From positions 124,001 through 188,000 of the forward strand of contig CAYWMD010000003.1 of the NCBI GenBank assembly GCA_964458575.1: a DNA stretch of 64,000 bases, in the 5' to 3' direction. Both the position numbers and the translations under genes were made by a program. This DNA comes from CAYWMD01 sp964458575 (lineage in GTDB: Bacteria > Verrucomicrobiota > Verrucomicrobiia > Limisphaerales > JADLHS01). Position 1 is the stretch's first letter; the number at the start of each line of letters is the position of its first letter. Positions 1-7,701 of this stretch are shown here, piece after piece. Under the pieces are notes generated by a model. The model made no database searches. It was given only the letters and a program-made list of their open reading frames with translations, and was not told where the DNA came from.

Positions 1-743
1 TGGCGGAGCAATTCCCCGATGCGCTCCTGCACGGCGGACATGATGTCCATGGTTTCGCTTTGCACGTTGATGCTGCGGAACGAGGTGAGCCCGAACAGCC
101 GTTTCATGGCGCTGGTGTAGGGCACGATCAGGCAGTCATCGTAATCGCTGCCGCCGACCGACATGCCTTTCGGATTCAATTCGCCCACGATGGTGAATGG
201 CACGTTGCCCACACGGATCACCTGGCCCACCGCCGTCCCGCCGTTGAACAACTCATCGGACAACGCCTTGCCGATGACTGCGACCTTGGACGCGCGCTTC
301 ACGTCGTTCTCGGTAAAAAACGCCCCGTCTTTCAGTGTCCAGGAGCGGATGGGGAAATATTCCGGTGAAACGCCATAGACACTGGTGAAAGCGTTCTGGC
401 CGCCGGCAATGACCTGTTTGGACGAACGCACCTCCGGGCTGACGTTGCGCACGCCGGGAATTTCGCGCCGAATGGCTTCCAAATCTTCCGTCGTCAACGT
501 GGGCATGTTGCCGAAACCGTAGCTGACCCCGCCGCGGCTGTAATTGCCCGCATAGATGAGCATCACGTTCTCACCCATCGTCGCAATCTGTTGCTGCACC
601 ATAAGGCGGGCGCCGTCGCCGAGGCTGACGGTGGTGATGACCGCGCCGACGCCGAAGATCACACCCAACATCGTGAGGGCGGCGCGCGTCTTGTTGCGCA
701 GCAATGCGCGGAAAGCGATTCGGAATGCCGCGAGAAATCTCAT
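1..743 (-). CDS. MacB-type ABC transporter permease, N-terminal part (cut by window edge)
   Basis: The minus-strand frame opens at an ATG at 743-741 and stays open to the window edge, giving about 247 residues and no stop, so the gene is partial. It begins MRFLAAFRIAFRALLRNKTR and is followed by a hydrophobic segment containing TMLGVIFGVGAVI at about residues 24-36. This is the usual first transmembrane helix of FtsX/MacB-like permeases, followed by the periplasmic MacB_PCD region (SLGDGA, then GGVSYGFGNMPTLT). The family forms the membrane half of MacAB-TolC type exporters or LolCDE-like lipoprotein pumps. It is the third gene of a same-strand set with the ATPase at 864-1619 and the adaptor at 1639-2937, which supports a MacAB-like role. 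The substrate cannot be told from sequence. The C-terminal helices lie outside the window. Confidence 0.88.
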   Translation of the reverse strand, partial: MRFLAAFRIAFRALLRNKTRAALTMLGVIFGVGAVITTVSLGDGARLMVQQQIATMGENVMLIYAGNYSRGGVSYGFGNMPTLTTEDLEAIRREIPGVRNVSPEVRSSKQVIAGGQNAFTSVYGVSPEYFPIRSWTLKDGAFFTENDVKRASKVAVIGKALSDELFNGGTAVGQVIRVGNVPFTIVGELNPKGMSVGGSDYDDCLIVPYTSAMKRLFGLTSFRSINVQSETMDIMSAVQERIGELLR

Positions 744-758
744 CTTCGGGAACTTGGG

Positions 759-849
759 AACATCCAACATCGAACATCCAACATCCAACGCCCAATAATT
801 TTCCCGCGGCATTGGATGTTCGATGTTGGATGTTGGATGTTGGATGTTG
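759..849. repeat. Inverted array of TTGGATGTT-type short repeats
   Basis: Between the ATPase and permease genes, several copies of AACATCCAAC/AACATCGAAC (759-790) face a reverse-complementary run of GTTGGATGTT and GTTCGATGTT units (about 810-849). About 20 bases, including cccaataattttcccgcg, separate the arms. The arms can pair into a long imperfect hairpin. It lies inside an apparent operon, so it could affect the transcript downstream of the ATPase gene. No coding function is seen. This looks like a dispersed, non-autonomous genomic repeat. Confidence 0.8.
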
Positions 850-863
850 ATTTCATTGGAATC

Positions 864-1619
864 TCACGCCAGTTGCACCGCTTCCTGTTCCAGCCGCAAC
901 TTCGACAGCTCCTCGGTCGCGGCCAGGCGTTGTTTGACGGGTTCGTCCGTCAAAATTCTGCCGTCGCGCATCACAACGTTGCGTTTGCTGTAACGCGCAA
1001 TGTCCAACTCGTGCGTGACCATGACCAGCGTGATGCCCGCCTCGTTGAGTTTCTGAAACACCCCCATGATTTCGATGCTCGTCCGGCTGTCGAGGTTGCC
1101 GGTCGGTTCGTCGGCGAGAATGAGCGCCGGATCGTTGACCAGCGCGCGGGCGATGGCCACGCGTTGTTGCTGGCCGCCGGAGAGGCGGTTGGGCGTGTGA
1201 TCGAGTCGGTCGCCCAGGCCCACAAGTTCGAGCGCGCGCGCCGCCTTTTCCCCGATCTCCGCGCGCCCACGGCCCCGGGCATAAAGCATCGGCAACTCGA
1301 CGTTTTCCAAGGCGGACGTGCGCGGCAGGAGGTTGAAGCCTTGAAAAACAAAACCGATCTTCGCGTTGCGGATCTCGGCCAGCTCGTCGCGGTTGAGCGT
1401 GGCAACGTCCTGCCCGTCGAGTTGGTAACGGCCTCGGGTGGGCCAGTCCAGCGCGCCGATGATGTTCATGAGCGTGGATTTCCCCGAACCGCTGGCGCCC
1501 ATGATCGCAATGAATTCGCCCGGCTGGACGGACATCGTCACGCCCCGCACCGCGTGAACCTCGATCTCGCCGGTGTCGTAAACCTTGTGAATGTCTTCAA
1601 GCTGAATGACGGGCTGCAT
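864..1619 (-). CDS. ABC transporter ATP-binding protein, MacB/LolD family
   Basis: This 251-residue cytoplasmic ATPase probably powers the export complex formed with the permease at 1-743 and the adaptor at 1639-2937. All ABC motifs are present: Walker A GASGSGKST (residues 41-49), a Q-loop at VFQGFN, signature LSGGQ (146-150), and Walker B LILADE (166-171) followed by PTGNLDS, which is typical of the LolD/MacB/FtsE group. A switch-histidine motif VTHELD follows. About 30 C-terminal residues rich in Glu, Leu and Arg extend past the core domain. The ATG at 1619-1617 starts 19 bases after the adaptor stop codon, consistent with one transcript. Substrate is unknown. Confidence 0.93.
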   Translation of the reverse strand: MQPVIQLEDIHKVYDTGEIEVHAVRGVTMSVQPGEFIAIMGASGSGKSTLMNIIGALDWPTRGRYQLDGQDVATLNRDELAEIRNAKIGFVFQGFNLLPRTSALENVELPMLYARGRGRAEIGEKAARALELVGLGDRLDHTPNRLSGGQQQRVAIARALVNDPALILADEPTGNLDSRTSIEIMGVFQKLNEAGITLVMVTHELDIARYSKRNVVMRDGRILTDEPVKQRLAATEELSKLRLEQEAVQLA

Positions 1620-1638
1620 CGAATGAAGGCGTCGCGCC

Positions 1639-2937
1639 TCAACGCCGGCGGAAACCGCTGCCGAACGGATTGGTGGTGGGTCGCTGTCCCGCCGAGGATT
1701 GCGACAACGCCAGGCCGGTCACGACCACATCGCCCTCGTTCAATCCGTCGAGCACTTCGGTCGTCACATCGTCGCTGATCCCGCATTTAACCTGGACCGG
1801 TTGCAGTTTGGGCGCTTCTCCCGAAAGCGCGTGGTTCTTGGGCATGAGGTAAACCGTCCGGAAGTTTTGGTGTTCGCCTTTGGGCTTGCCACCGCGCCGT
1901 TCGCCTCTGGGGCGTTCGCTGCCCGCCCGGTTGCCGCCCGCCGGTCCGGCGTCGGCGGGGCGCATCGCCACCAGGTTGGTTTTTACTTCAGCCGCCGCAA
2001 CTTCGGGCGGACGGAAGCGCAGGGCGGCGTTGGGCAATTTCAACACGTTTTCACGGCGCGCGGTGATGATGCTCACGTTCGCCGTCATGCCCGGTTTCAA
2101 CTTGAGATCGGGATTGCTGACTTCGATGACCGTGTCGTAGGTCACGACACTTTGCACCGTGATGGGCGAGTTGCGCACCTGCATGACCTTGCCGATGAAC
2201 GTGCGCGTCGGAAAGGCGTCCACGGTGAATTCCACGGTCTGGCCAACCTCCACTCCGCCGATGTCCGCCTCGGCGACGTTGGCGTCAATCTGCATCTTCG
2301 TCAGGTCGTTCGCGATTTGAAACAACACTGGCGCAGTCATGCTCGCCGCCACCGTCTGGCCCACATCCACGTTGCGAGAAATGACGATGCCGTCCACCGG
2401 CGCGTAAATTGTGCAGCGATCGAGGTCCACCTTCGCGCGTTGCAACGCGGCGGTGCGAATCTTCACCTGGGCCTCGGCTTGATGCAGCGTGGCGATGGAC
2501 TGATCGTGGTCCGAAGTGGAGATGAGTTTGTTGTTGAAGAGCTCGTCCGCGCGCCGGGCATTGACCTGGGCCAGTTCGAGCGAGGCCTTGGCGTTGGCCA
2601 GGTCGCCTTCGGCGGAATTGACGTTCGCCTGAAAGGTTCCGGGATCGAGTTGCGCGACAATCTGGCCGGCTTTGACCGGCGAATTGAAATCCACGTAGAG
2701 CTTTTGAATGATCCCGGAAATCTGGCTGCCCACCTGGACGTTGAGGACGGGGTTTAACGTTCCGCTGGCGGTCACGGCCTGCGTGATGTCTCCGCGGACA
2801 ACCGTGGCGGTTTGATACTCCGTTTCCCCGTTGCGCTTCTGGCGTTGAAAATAGGCCACGGCGACGCCGATGCCGACGCCAACCACGACCAGAATCACCA
2901 GCCACTTCACCCAGCGATGTCGTCCGCGATTTGCCAT
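1639..2937 (-). CDS. Efflux periplasmic adaptor, MacA/HlyD family
   Basis: This is a 432-residue membrane-fusion protein that would link the inner-membrane ABC pump to an outer-membrane channel. The open frame extends to 3102, but I place the start at the ATG 2937-2935 (MANRGRHRWVKW). It is followed by one transmembrane anchor (LVILVVVGVGIGVAVAYF, about residues 13-30). The upstream frame reads through repeat-like sequence. A barrel/lipoyl half (GTLNPVLNVQVGSQISG and VKAGQIVAQLDPG), a coiled-coil hairpin (ANAKASLELAQVNARRADEL), the second lipoyl half (TIYAPVDGIVISRNVDVGQ) and a beta-barrel/MP domain follow. A low-complexity Gly/Arg/Pro stretch near residue 350 and the C-terminal SGFRRR tail look variable. 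It is the first gene of the export operon. Confidence 0.9.
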   Translation of the reverse strand: MANRGRHRWVKWLVILVVVGVGIGVAVAYFQRQKRNGETEYQTATVVRGDITQAVTASGTLNPVLNVQVGSQISGIIQKLYVDFNSPVKAGQIVAQLDPGTFQANVNSAEGDLANAKASLELAQVNARRADELFNNKLISTSDHDQSIATLHQAEAQVKIRTAALQRAKVDLDRCTIYAPVDGIVISRNVDVGQTVAASMTAPVLFQIANDLTKMQIDANVAEADIGGVEVGQTVEFTVDAFPTRTFIGKVMQVRNSPITVQSVVTYDTVIEVSNPDLKLKPGMTANVSIITARRENVLKLPNAALRFRPPEVAAAEVKTNLVAMRPADAGPAGGNRAGSERPRGERRGGKPKGEHQNFRTVYLMPKNHALSGEAPKLQPVQVKCGISDDVTTEVLDGLNEGDVVVTGLALSQSSAGQRPTTNPFGSGFRRR

Positions 2938-3041
2938 AAAATTTCTGCTCCGCGCCGAATTACGAAACGTAACATCGAACTTGTCGAACCGGCACAAATT
3001 ACGCGATTCGGACGCTGCGTGTCCACGCTGCAAGTCGTGGA

Positions 3042-3129
3042 GTAGTGGGGCAGGCGTCCCGCCGGCCAAAGTATCACCGGCCGTCCCGGCTGGTGGAAAC
3101 ACAGCCCGCGCTGTCAGCCGGACGCTACT
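3042..3129. repeat. GTAG...CTAC palindromic repeat, intergenic
   Basis: Between the divergent adaptor and trpD genes lies a stretch beginning GTAGTGGGGCAGGCGTCCCG and ending GCCGGACGCTAC, with internal GCCGG/CCGGC complementarity. The motif GGCAGGCGTCCCGCC resembles the arms of the elements at 19093-19240 and 63820-63988. It occupies most of the intergenic space and probably leaves little room for promoters of the two genes. Confidence 0.55.
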
Positions 3130-3166
3130 TTCCGTTTGTGCGGTGACTTCGCGTTCTTAGAATGTT

Positions 3167-4225
3167 TTGGTGCTCGAAAAATTCATTCCCCAACTGGTCG
3201 CCTTGCGTCCGCTCGCCGAAGCGCAAGTGAATGAAGCTGTGGCGGCGCTCGTGAATGAAAGCATCCCGGCGGCAACCAAGGCTGAGTTCCTCGCCCAACT
3301 GGCGCGCAAAGGCGAGACCATCGAGGAGATCGCCGCGTTCGCCCGCGCACTGCGCGAGCGCGCCGTGACGCCGCCGATTGATCCAGCCTGGCGCGGCTCG
3401 CGGGAGATTCTCGACGTGGTCGGCACCGGTGGCGACCATCTGAGCACGTTCAACATCTCCACCACCGTGGCGCTCATCGCATCGGCCGCCGGCGTCGCCG
3501 TGGCCAAACATGGCAATCGCGCGGTGACCTCCTCGGTCGGCAGCGCGGACGTGATGGAGGCGCTGGGCATCCCGTTCGATCTGCCACCGGAAGCGGCGGC
3601 GCGCGCATTGCAGGAGCACGGTTTTGTGTTTTTCTTCGCGCCGCAATATCACCCGGCGTTCAAGCATATTGCCCCGGCGCGCAAGCTGTGCGCCGAACGC
3701 GGGCAACGGACGATTTTCAATTATCTCGGCCCGCTGCTGAATCCCGCGCGCCCCTCGGCGTCCTTGATCGGTGTGCCGCGCCCGGAACTTTGCGAGCCGC
3801 TCGCCCGCGTCCTGCAATCGCTCGGCATGCGGCGGGCCATGGTGGTTTGCGGCACCGTGCCGGCCGAATCGGGACCGACCCGGTCGCTGGACGAGCTTTC
3901 CACCCTAGGCGGGAACACCGTCGCCGAATTCTACCAGGAACGCGGGTTGACGTGCAGCGGACTCGACCCCAATCAGTTTCCCATCCAACCAGCCACCCTC
4001 GCCGACCTGCGCGGCGGCGACCGGGCGGTCAACGCCAAAATTATCCGCCGCATTCTGCTGGGCGAGGAACGCGGCCCGAAGCGCGACGCGGTGCTGCTGA
4101 ATGCGGGCGCGGCCCTGTTCGTCGCCGGTTGCGTAAAGTCCATTGGCGAAGGTTGGGAACTGGCCGCAGAGGTCATCGCAAGCGGCCGGGCCGGAGCGAA
4201 GTTGCGCGAATTGACCACGCGTTGA
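3167..4225 (+). CDS. trpD: Anthranilate phosphoribosyltransferase
   Basis: This 352-residue enzyme transfers phosphoribosyl from PRPP to anthranilate, the second step of tryptophan synthesis. The N-terminal helical domain is followed by the PRPP-binding GTGGD (residues 86-90) with downstream FNISTT, the KHGNR motif (114-118), and the SS.GSAD..EALG segment (122-134) that forms the anthranilate and metal sites. The C-terminal half contains FNYLGPLLNPA and the DEL motif. The length is normal. An in-frame TAG at 3158-3160 limits the start to TTG at 3167 or GTG at 3170, with no strong Shine-Dalgarno sequence. No other trp gene is nearby, so the pathway is dispersed or trpD is expressed alone. A repeat element begins 3 bases after its stop. 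Confidence 0.95.
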   Translation: MVLEKFIPQLVALRPLAEAQVNEAVAALVNESIPAATKAEFLAQLARKGETIEEIAAFARALRERAVTPPIDPAWRGSREILDVVGTGGDHLSTFNISTTVALIASAAGVAVAKHGNRAVTSSVGSADVMEALGIPFDLPPEAAARALQEHGFVFFFAPQYHPAFKHIAPARKLCAERGQRTIFNYLGPLLNPARPSASLIGVPRPELCEPLARVLQSLGMRRAMVVCGTVPAESGPTRSLDELSTLGGNTVAEFYQERGLTCSGLDPNQFPIQPATLADLRGGDRAVNAKIIRRILLGEERGPKRDAVLLNAGAALFVAGCVKSIGEGWELAAEVIASGRAGAKLRELTTR

Positions 4226-4227
4226 GT

Positions 4228-4299
4228 GGAGCGCGAGTTGTCCTCAACTCGCAGCCCAGCGTATTTCGGGGCCGCTGCGGATTGGGACAATCCCGCTCC
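4228..4299. repeat. Short inverted-repeat element, family GGAGCGCGAG (intergenic copy)
   Basis: The element starts GGAGCGCGAGTTGTCC and ends GGGACAATCCCGCTCC. It holds two small hairpins: GAGTTG/CAACTC on the left and GATTG/CAATC on the right. The left 28 bases are identical to those of the copy translated inside the GH94-like gene at 43178-43258, and the right arm differs by an insertion of one or two bases. The trpD stop codon is only 3 bases upstream, so the left hairpin could also affect the trpD 3' end. Confidence 0.85.
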
Positions 4300-4405
4300 A
4301 GGCTTCCGGCAGGCTTGACGCGCGCGGCCAGGTTGCGCTTACTGGGAACGCAGCGGCGCCGGAGGTCGTGCGCGCCGGCTGGAGAACGCCAACGAAAGAT
4401 TTTGC

Positions 4406-5269
4406 GTGTACCACATCATTGGCTCGGACCAAAAGGAATACGGCCCGGTTTCCGCCGAATTGATCCGCCAGTGGGCGGCCGAAGGCCGCGTCCATCGCGC
4501 CACCGCCGCCCGACCGGCGAAAGAAACCGAATGGAAAACGCTCGGCACGCTCCCCGAATTCGCGGAATCGTTCCCGCCGCCCGCCGGCTTGACCCCGCCG
4601 ACGCCGACGGCGACAGAGAATTGCGGCCTGGCCACGGCGGCGCTGGTTTGCGGGGCGCTGGGATTCGTCACCTGCGTCTCCGCGCCGGTAGGACTGGTGC
4701 TGGGCTTCATGGCCCACTCCCGCATCCGGTCGAGCAACGGGCGGCTGACCGGCTCGGGTCTCGCCACCGCCGGCATTGTGTTGTCGTTGATCGTGGTGCT
4801 GGTCGGTTTGTTGGGATTCATGGCGGGGCTGCTGCTGCCCGCCCTGGCCAAAGCCAAAGAAAGGTCCCAAACAATTGCTTGTATCAGCAATGGGAAACAG
4901 CTTGCGTTGGGCCTGATCCTGTTCGCCAATTCCAACACCAACCGGCTGCCCTCGGCGTCAAGCTGGTGTGACTCGGTGGCAACGACGATGGGTTCACCGA
5001 GCGCTTTCCTTTGCGTCAAGGAGGACGCGTCCCAGCGGAGTCACTACGGCTTCAATGCGCGGCTCGACGGCATTGAGATGTCCGAAATCAAAATACTCTC
5101 GCTCACCGTGATGATTTTTGAAATTGACGGTGGTTGGAACGTCAGCGGCGGACCGGAACGGATGCTCAAGTCGTCGCGGCACGGCCGGCAATTCGTCGTC
5201 GGGTTCGCCGACGGCCACGTCGAGTCGGTGAACGAAGCCAGGCTGCAACAATTACGCTGGGATCCTTGA
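4406..5269 (+). CDS. GYF_2 (DUF4339) + DUF4190 membrane protein with pseudopilin-like tail
   Basis: This 287-residue protein starts at GTG 4406. Residues 1-53 form a GYF_2 domain with the pattern IIGSDQKEYGPVSAELIRQW, then EGR and EW...LGTLPEF. A Pro-rich linker leads to a DUF4190-like double transmembrane segment (about residues 75-150, with LATAGIVLSLIVVLVGLLGF). The remainder (LLPALAKAKERSQ, then CISNGKQLALGL, then ending at FADGHVESVN) resembles the DUF1559/pseudopilin C-terminal region common in Planctomycetes and Verrucomicrobia. The prepilin N-terminal cleavage site is replaced by the GYF_2/DUF4190 part, so this looks like a fusion. It is first in a block of five GYF_2 paralogues. The role is unknown; the GYF_2 domain probably binds a proline-rich or membrane partner. 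Confidence 0.8.
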   Translation: MYHIIGSDQKEYGPVSAELIRQWAAEGRVHRATAARPAKETEWKTLGTLPEFAESFPPPAGLTPPTPTATENCGLATAALVCGALGFVTCVSAPVGLVLGFMAHSRIRSSNGRLTGSGLATAGIVLSLIVVLVGLLGFMAGLLLPALAKAKERSQTIACISNGKQLALGLILFANSNTNRLPSASSWCDSVATTMGSPSAFLCVKEDASQRSHYGFNARLDGIEMSEIKILSLTVMIFEIDGGWNVSGGPERMLKSSRHGRQFVVGFADGHVESVNEARLQQLRWDP

Positions 5270-5299
5270 CCCGTCAGCGAACACAATTCCTCAACGTTC

Positions 5300-5803
5300 A
5301 TGTATAAAATCATCGGCAACGACCAACAGGAATACGGCCCCGTTTCGATCGAACTGATCCGCCAGTGGATCAAGGAAGGGCGATTGAATCGCCAGACGTT
5401 GATCCAACTGCCGGGTACGACCGAATGGAAGCCGCTTGGGCAACAACCCGAATTCGCGGCAGATCTTTCGCTCGATACCCCACCCCCGTCACCTGTCACC
5501 ACGCCGCCCGTCGTCGCGGCGCCCGCGCCCGGTGGTGGCGGCATCAACGCGGTCATCCCGTACAAGAACGTGCCTGCGTTGGTTGCCTATTATCTGGCCG
5601 TGTTTTCGCTCATTCCGCTGGTGGGCATCGTGCTGGGGCTCGCGGCGTTGGTGCTGGGCATCGTGGGGTTGCGAGCTCGCCGCCGGAACCCCGCCGCCGG
5701 AGGCGTGGTCCACGCCTGGATCGGGATCATCCTGGGCGGCCTTTGTGGCGTTGGCTGGCTCGTCCTGGTCGTTTTCGCTTTCTCGGCCGTGAGCCGGCGT
5801 TAA
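5300..5803 (+). CDS. GYF_2 (DUF4339) domain protein with DUF4190-like membrane region
   Basis: This is a 167-residue protein. Residues 1-54 match the GYF_2 pattern (IIGNDQQEYGPVSIELIRQW, EGRLNRQT, EWKPLGQQPEF). A Pro/Val/Gly-rich linker (about 58-85) precedes two transmembrane helices (ALVAYYLAVFSLIPLVGIVLG and IGIILGGLCGVGWLVLVVFAF) with the small-residue pattern of DUF4190. It lies 30 bases after the previous GYF_2 gene and 13 bases before the next, so the set is probably co-transcribed. The biochemical function is unknown. Confidence 0.82.
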   Translation: MYKIIGNDQQEYGPVSIELIRQWIKEGRLNRQTLIQLPGTTEWKPLGQQPEFAADLSLDTPPPSPVTTPPVVAAPAPGGGGINAVIPYKNVPALVAYYLAVFSLIPLVGIVLGLAALVLGIVGLRARRRNPAAGGVVHAWIGIILGGLCGVGWLVLVVFAFSAVSRR

Positions 5804-5816
5804 GCTTCAACCATTG

Positions 5817-6314
5817 ATGAGCACGTTCAAGATCATCGGCGCCGACGGCAGGGAATACGGTCCGGTTTCATCCGAACAGTTGAAACAGTGGATCGCCGAG
5901 GGCCGGGCCAATGCGCAAACGCGGGTGCTCCCCGAAGGCGCACTGGACTGGACGCTACTGGCAAGCCTGCCGGATTTTGCCGCCGAGTTTGCCCGGCCCG
6001 GGATTCCGCCCCTCCCGGGCGTCCTGCCGTTACGCAAATTGAACCCGATGGCATTGACCGGGATGATCCTCGGCCTGGTTGCGGTGACGTTCGTCTGTTG
6101 CTGTTACGGCTTCCCCTTCAACGTGGCCGGCATCGTTTTTTCGATTGTCGGTCTGGTTCAGATCAAGAATGATCCCGAACGTTACTCCGGCAAGGGCATG
6201 GCCATCGCCGGACTCGTGCTCTCGGTGCTTAGCATCCTGCTCGGCATCGGGTTTCTCATCTTCGGCCTGGCCATGGGCTGGAATGACATCATGCGGGACA
6301 TCAAAAATTTTTAA
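5817..6314 (+). CDS. GYF_2 (DUF4339) domain protein with DUF4190 membrane region
   Basis: This is a 165-residue protein. I chose ATG 5817 (MSTFKIIGADGREYGPVS) over the in-frame TTG immediately before it. The GYF_2 domain spans residues 1-55. DUF4190-like helices (NPMALTGMILGLVAVTFVCC and GMAIAGLVLSVLSILLGIGF) surround a cytoplasmic loop with KNDPERYSGKG. The Cys-Cys-Cys run in the first helix is unusual. It is the third paralogue in the block and differs from its neighbours mainly in the membrane half. Function unknown. Confidence 0.82.
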   Translation: MSTFKIIGADGREYGPVSSEQLKQWIAEGRANAQTRVLPEGALDWTLLASLPDFAAEFARPGIPPLPGVLPLRKLNPMALTGMILGLVAVTFVCCCYGFPFNVAGIVFSIVGLVQIKNDPERYSGKGMAIAGLVLSVLSILLGIGFLIFGLAMGWNDIMRDIKNF

Positions 6315-6366
6315 GACCGGCGACAACATTGGCGGCCTTGCCATTTAACCACAACCCCATACAACC

Positions 6367-6993
6367 ATGTTCAAAATCATCGGCGGAGACGGAAAGGAAT
6401 ACGGCCCCATCACGGCGGACCAGTTGAAACAATGGATCACTGAAGGCCGCGTCAACGCGGCAACCCGGGTCCTCATCGAGGGCGCGACGGAATGGAAGGC
6501 GCTCGGGGAAATTCCGGAACTGGCCGCGGCGTTGCCGGCCACACCGGCGGTGGCAGGTGTCGCGGCGTCGCCCACGATGCCAACTGCATCCGAACCGGCC
6601 GCCGGCCGGGTCAAAGGCCCCGCCATCGCGCTGATCGTGACCGCAAGTTTGGGACTGGCCTATTACCTGTTGAGCGGCGTTGTCACTCTGGTCACCGGCG
6701 GCGCGATGTTTCACCGCGAACTGCCACCCAACATTCCGCCCGAACTCCGATCCGTCATTGAAGGCATGCAAGGACCGCTGGCCGGCGTCATCAACCTCGT
6801 CATCGCGGCGCTGAACGGCTTCGTGCTTTTTGGCGCGATCAAAATGCTCCGGCTCCGGGCGCACGGCCTGGCCATGGCGGCATGTATCGTGGCGATGCTG
6901 CCGTGCCAATGCTGTTGTATTTTGGGTCTGCCCTTTGGGATCTGGGGGCTGGTCGTTTTGTCCAAGCCGGACGTGAAGAAGGCTTTCCTCTAA
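6367..6993 (+). CDS. GYF_2 (DUF4339) domain protein with three-to-four-helix membrane tail
   Basis: This is a 208-residue protein. Residues 1-55 form the GYF_2 domain (IIGGDGKEYGPITADQLKQW). An Ala/Pro-rich linker leads to a membrane domain different from DUF4190: helices around GPAIALIVTASLGLAYYLLSG, LAGVINLVIAALNGFVLFGAI and LAMAACIVAMLPCQCCCILG, ending GIWGLVVLSKPDVKKAFL. That C-terminal pattern (LPFGIWGLVVL..P.V..AF) recurs in bacterial membrane proteins that carry GYF_2 or zinc-ribbon heads. It is 52 bases after the third paralogue and 15 bases before the DUF2752 gene. Function unknown. Confidence 0.82.
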   Translation: MFKIIGGDGKEYGPITADQLKQWITEGRVNAATRVLIEGATEWKALGEIPELAAALPATPAVAGVAASPTMPTASEPAAGRVKGPAIALIVTASLGLAYYLLSGVVTLVTGGAMFHRELPPNIPPELRSVIEGMQGPLAGVINLVIAALNGFVLFGAIKMLRLRAHGLAMAACIVAMLPCQCCCILGLPFGIWGLVVLSKPDVKKAFL

Positions 6994-7008
6994 GCGCGGG
7001 GTTCGCCC

Positions 7009-7467
7009 ATGAATGACCCGGCAAATTCGCATGGGATCGCGGCCGCTCGCGTCCCGCCCAAACTGATGGCCACGCCTGCGGGCGGGCGGGTATGGATCGC
7101 CGCCGCCCTGCTGACGGTGCTCGGTGCGGGCGTGGTGCTGTTTTGTTTCGACCCGGCGAAAGTCCGGCTCTTCCCGGCTTGTTTTTTTCATCTGACCACC
7201 GGATGGCACTGCCCCGGTTGCGGCGGCACGCGGGCGATGCACCAGTTGTTGCACGGAAATCTGCAGGCGGCATTTCATTTGAATGCCCTGCTGGTCCTTT
7301 CGCTCCCGCTGATGGGCTGGCAGTTGACGGCGGTTGTCGCGGGAAGATTTCGTCAGGCCCCAGGAGTTCCGTCGCTGTCAGCGCAATGGCTCTGGCTGTT
7401 TCTCGCCCTGGCTGTTGCGTTCGGGGTGCTGCGCAACCTGCCCGCGTTTGCCTGGCTCGCCCCGTGA
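7009..7467 (+). CDS. DUF2752 family membrane protein
   Basis: This 152-residue protein carries the DUF2752 hallmark: a hydrophobic segment, then FHLTTGWHCPGCGGTRA (about residues 61-77), in which a Cys-Pro-Gly-Cys-Gly-Gly-Thr-Arg motif precedes an amphipathic helix, then two further transmembrane helices (LNALLVLSLPLMGWQL and LWLFLALAVAFGVL). The paired cysteines may bind metal or form a redox pair; this is inference. It sits inside the GYF_2 block, and a second DUF2752 protein is at 50497-50964 beside a zinc-ribbon membrane protein. DUF2752 therefore keeps similar company twice in this window. Function is not established. Confidence 0.85.
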   Translation: MNDPANSHGIAAARVPPKLMATPAGGRVWIAAALLTVLGAGVVLFCFDPAKVRLFPACFFHLTTGWHCPGCGGTRAMHQLLHGNLQAAFHLNALLVLSLPLMGWQLTAVVAGRFRQAPGVPSLSAQWLWLFLALAVAFGVLRNLPAFAWLAP

Positions 7468-7507
7468 GATCTTTGGGTCTGGTTTCGCATCGCGTCCCCG
7501 CTGTTTA

Positions 7508-7650
7508 GCTCACGGGGCGAGCGCCCTGATCCCGGAGCGCGACCGTCCCGGTCGCAGCACACCGATCGCTGGAATCCGGCTGGCGAACTCCAGTTCACCA
7601 TCGCAGTTGTGATCGCTGCGGGCGGGACGCCCGCGCGCCCGCGCGCCGGA
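7508..7650. repeat. Intergenic palindromic repeat remnants
   Basis: The 234 bases between the DUF2752 gene and the next GYF_2 gene contain several short palindromes: GCGACCGTCCCGGTCGC near 7540, and GCGGGCGGGACGCCCGC near 7618 followed by GCGCG-rich sequence. The latter resembles the arms of the GTAG-family elements. The open frame upstream of the next gene (7609-7701) is translated repeat sequence rather than gene. Confidence 0.5.
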
Positions 7651-7701
7651 GCTTGCACCGCCTGCACGAATCCCCTACAAGCTGGTACCGCAAACCGCAT
7701 C

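Noticed and set aside
591..1778. Plus-strand open frame across the ABC ATPase gene
   Set aside because: It has no recognisable domain. The minus-strand frame has complete ABC motifs and consistent operon context.
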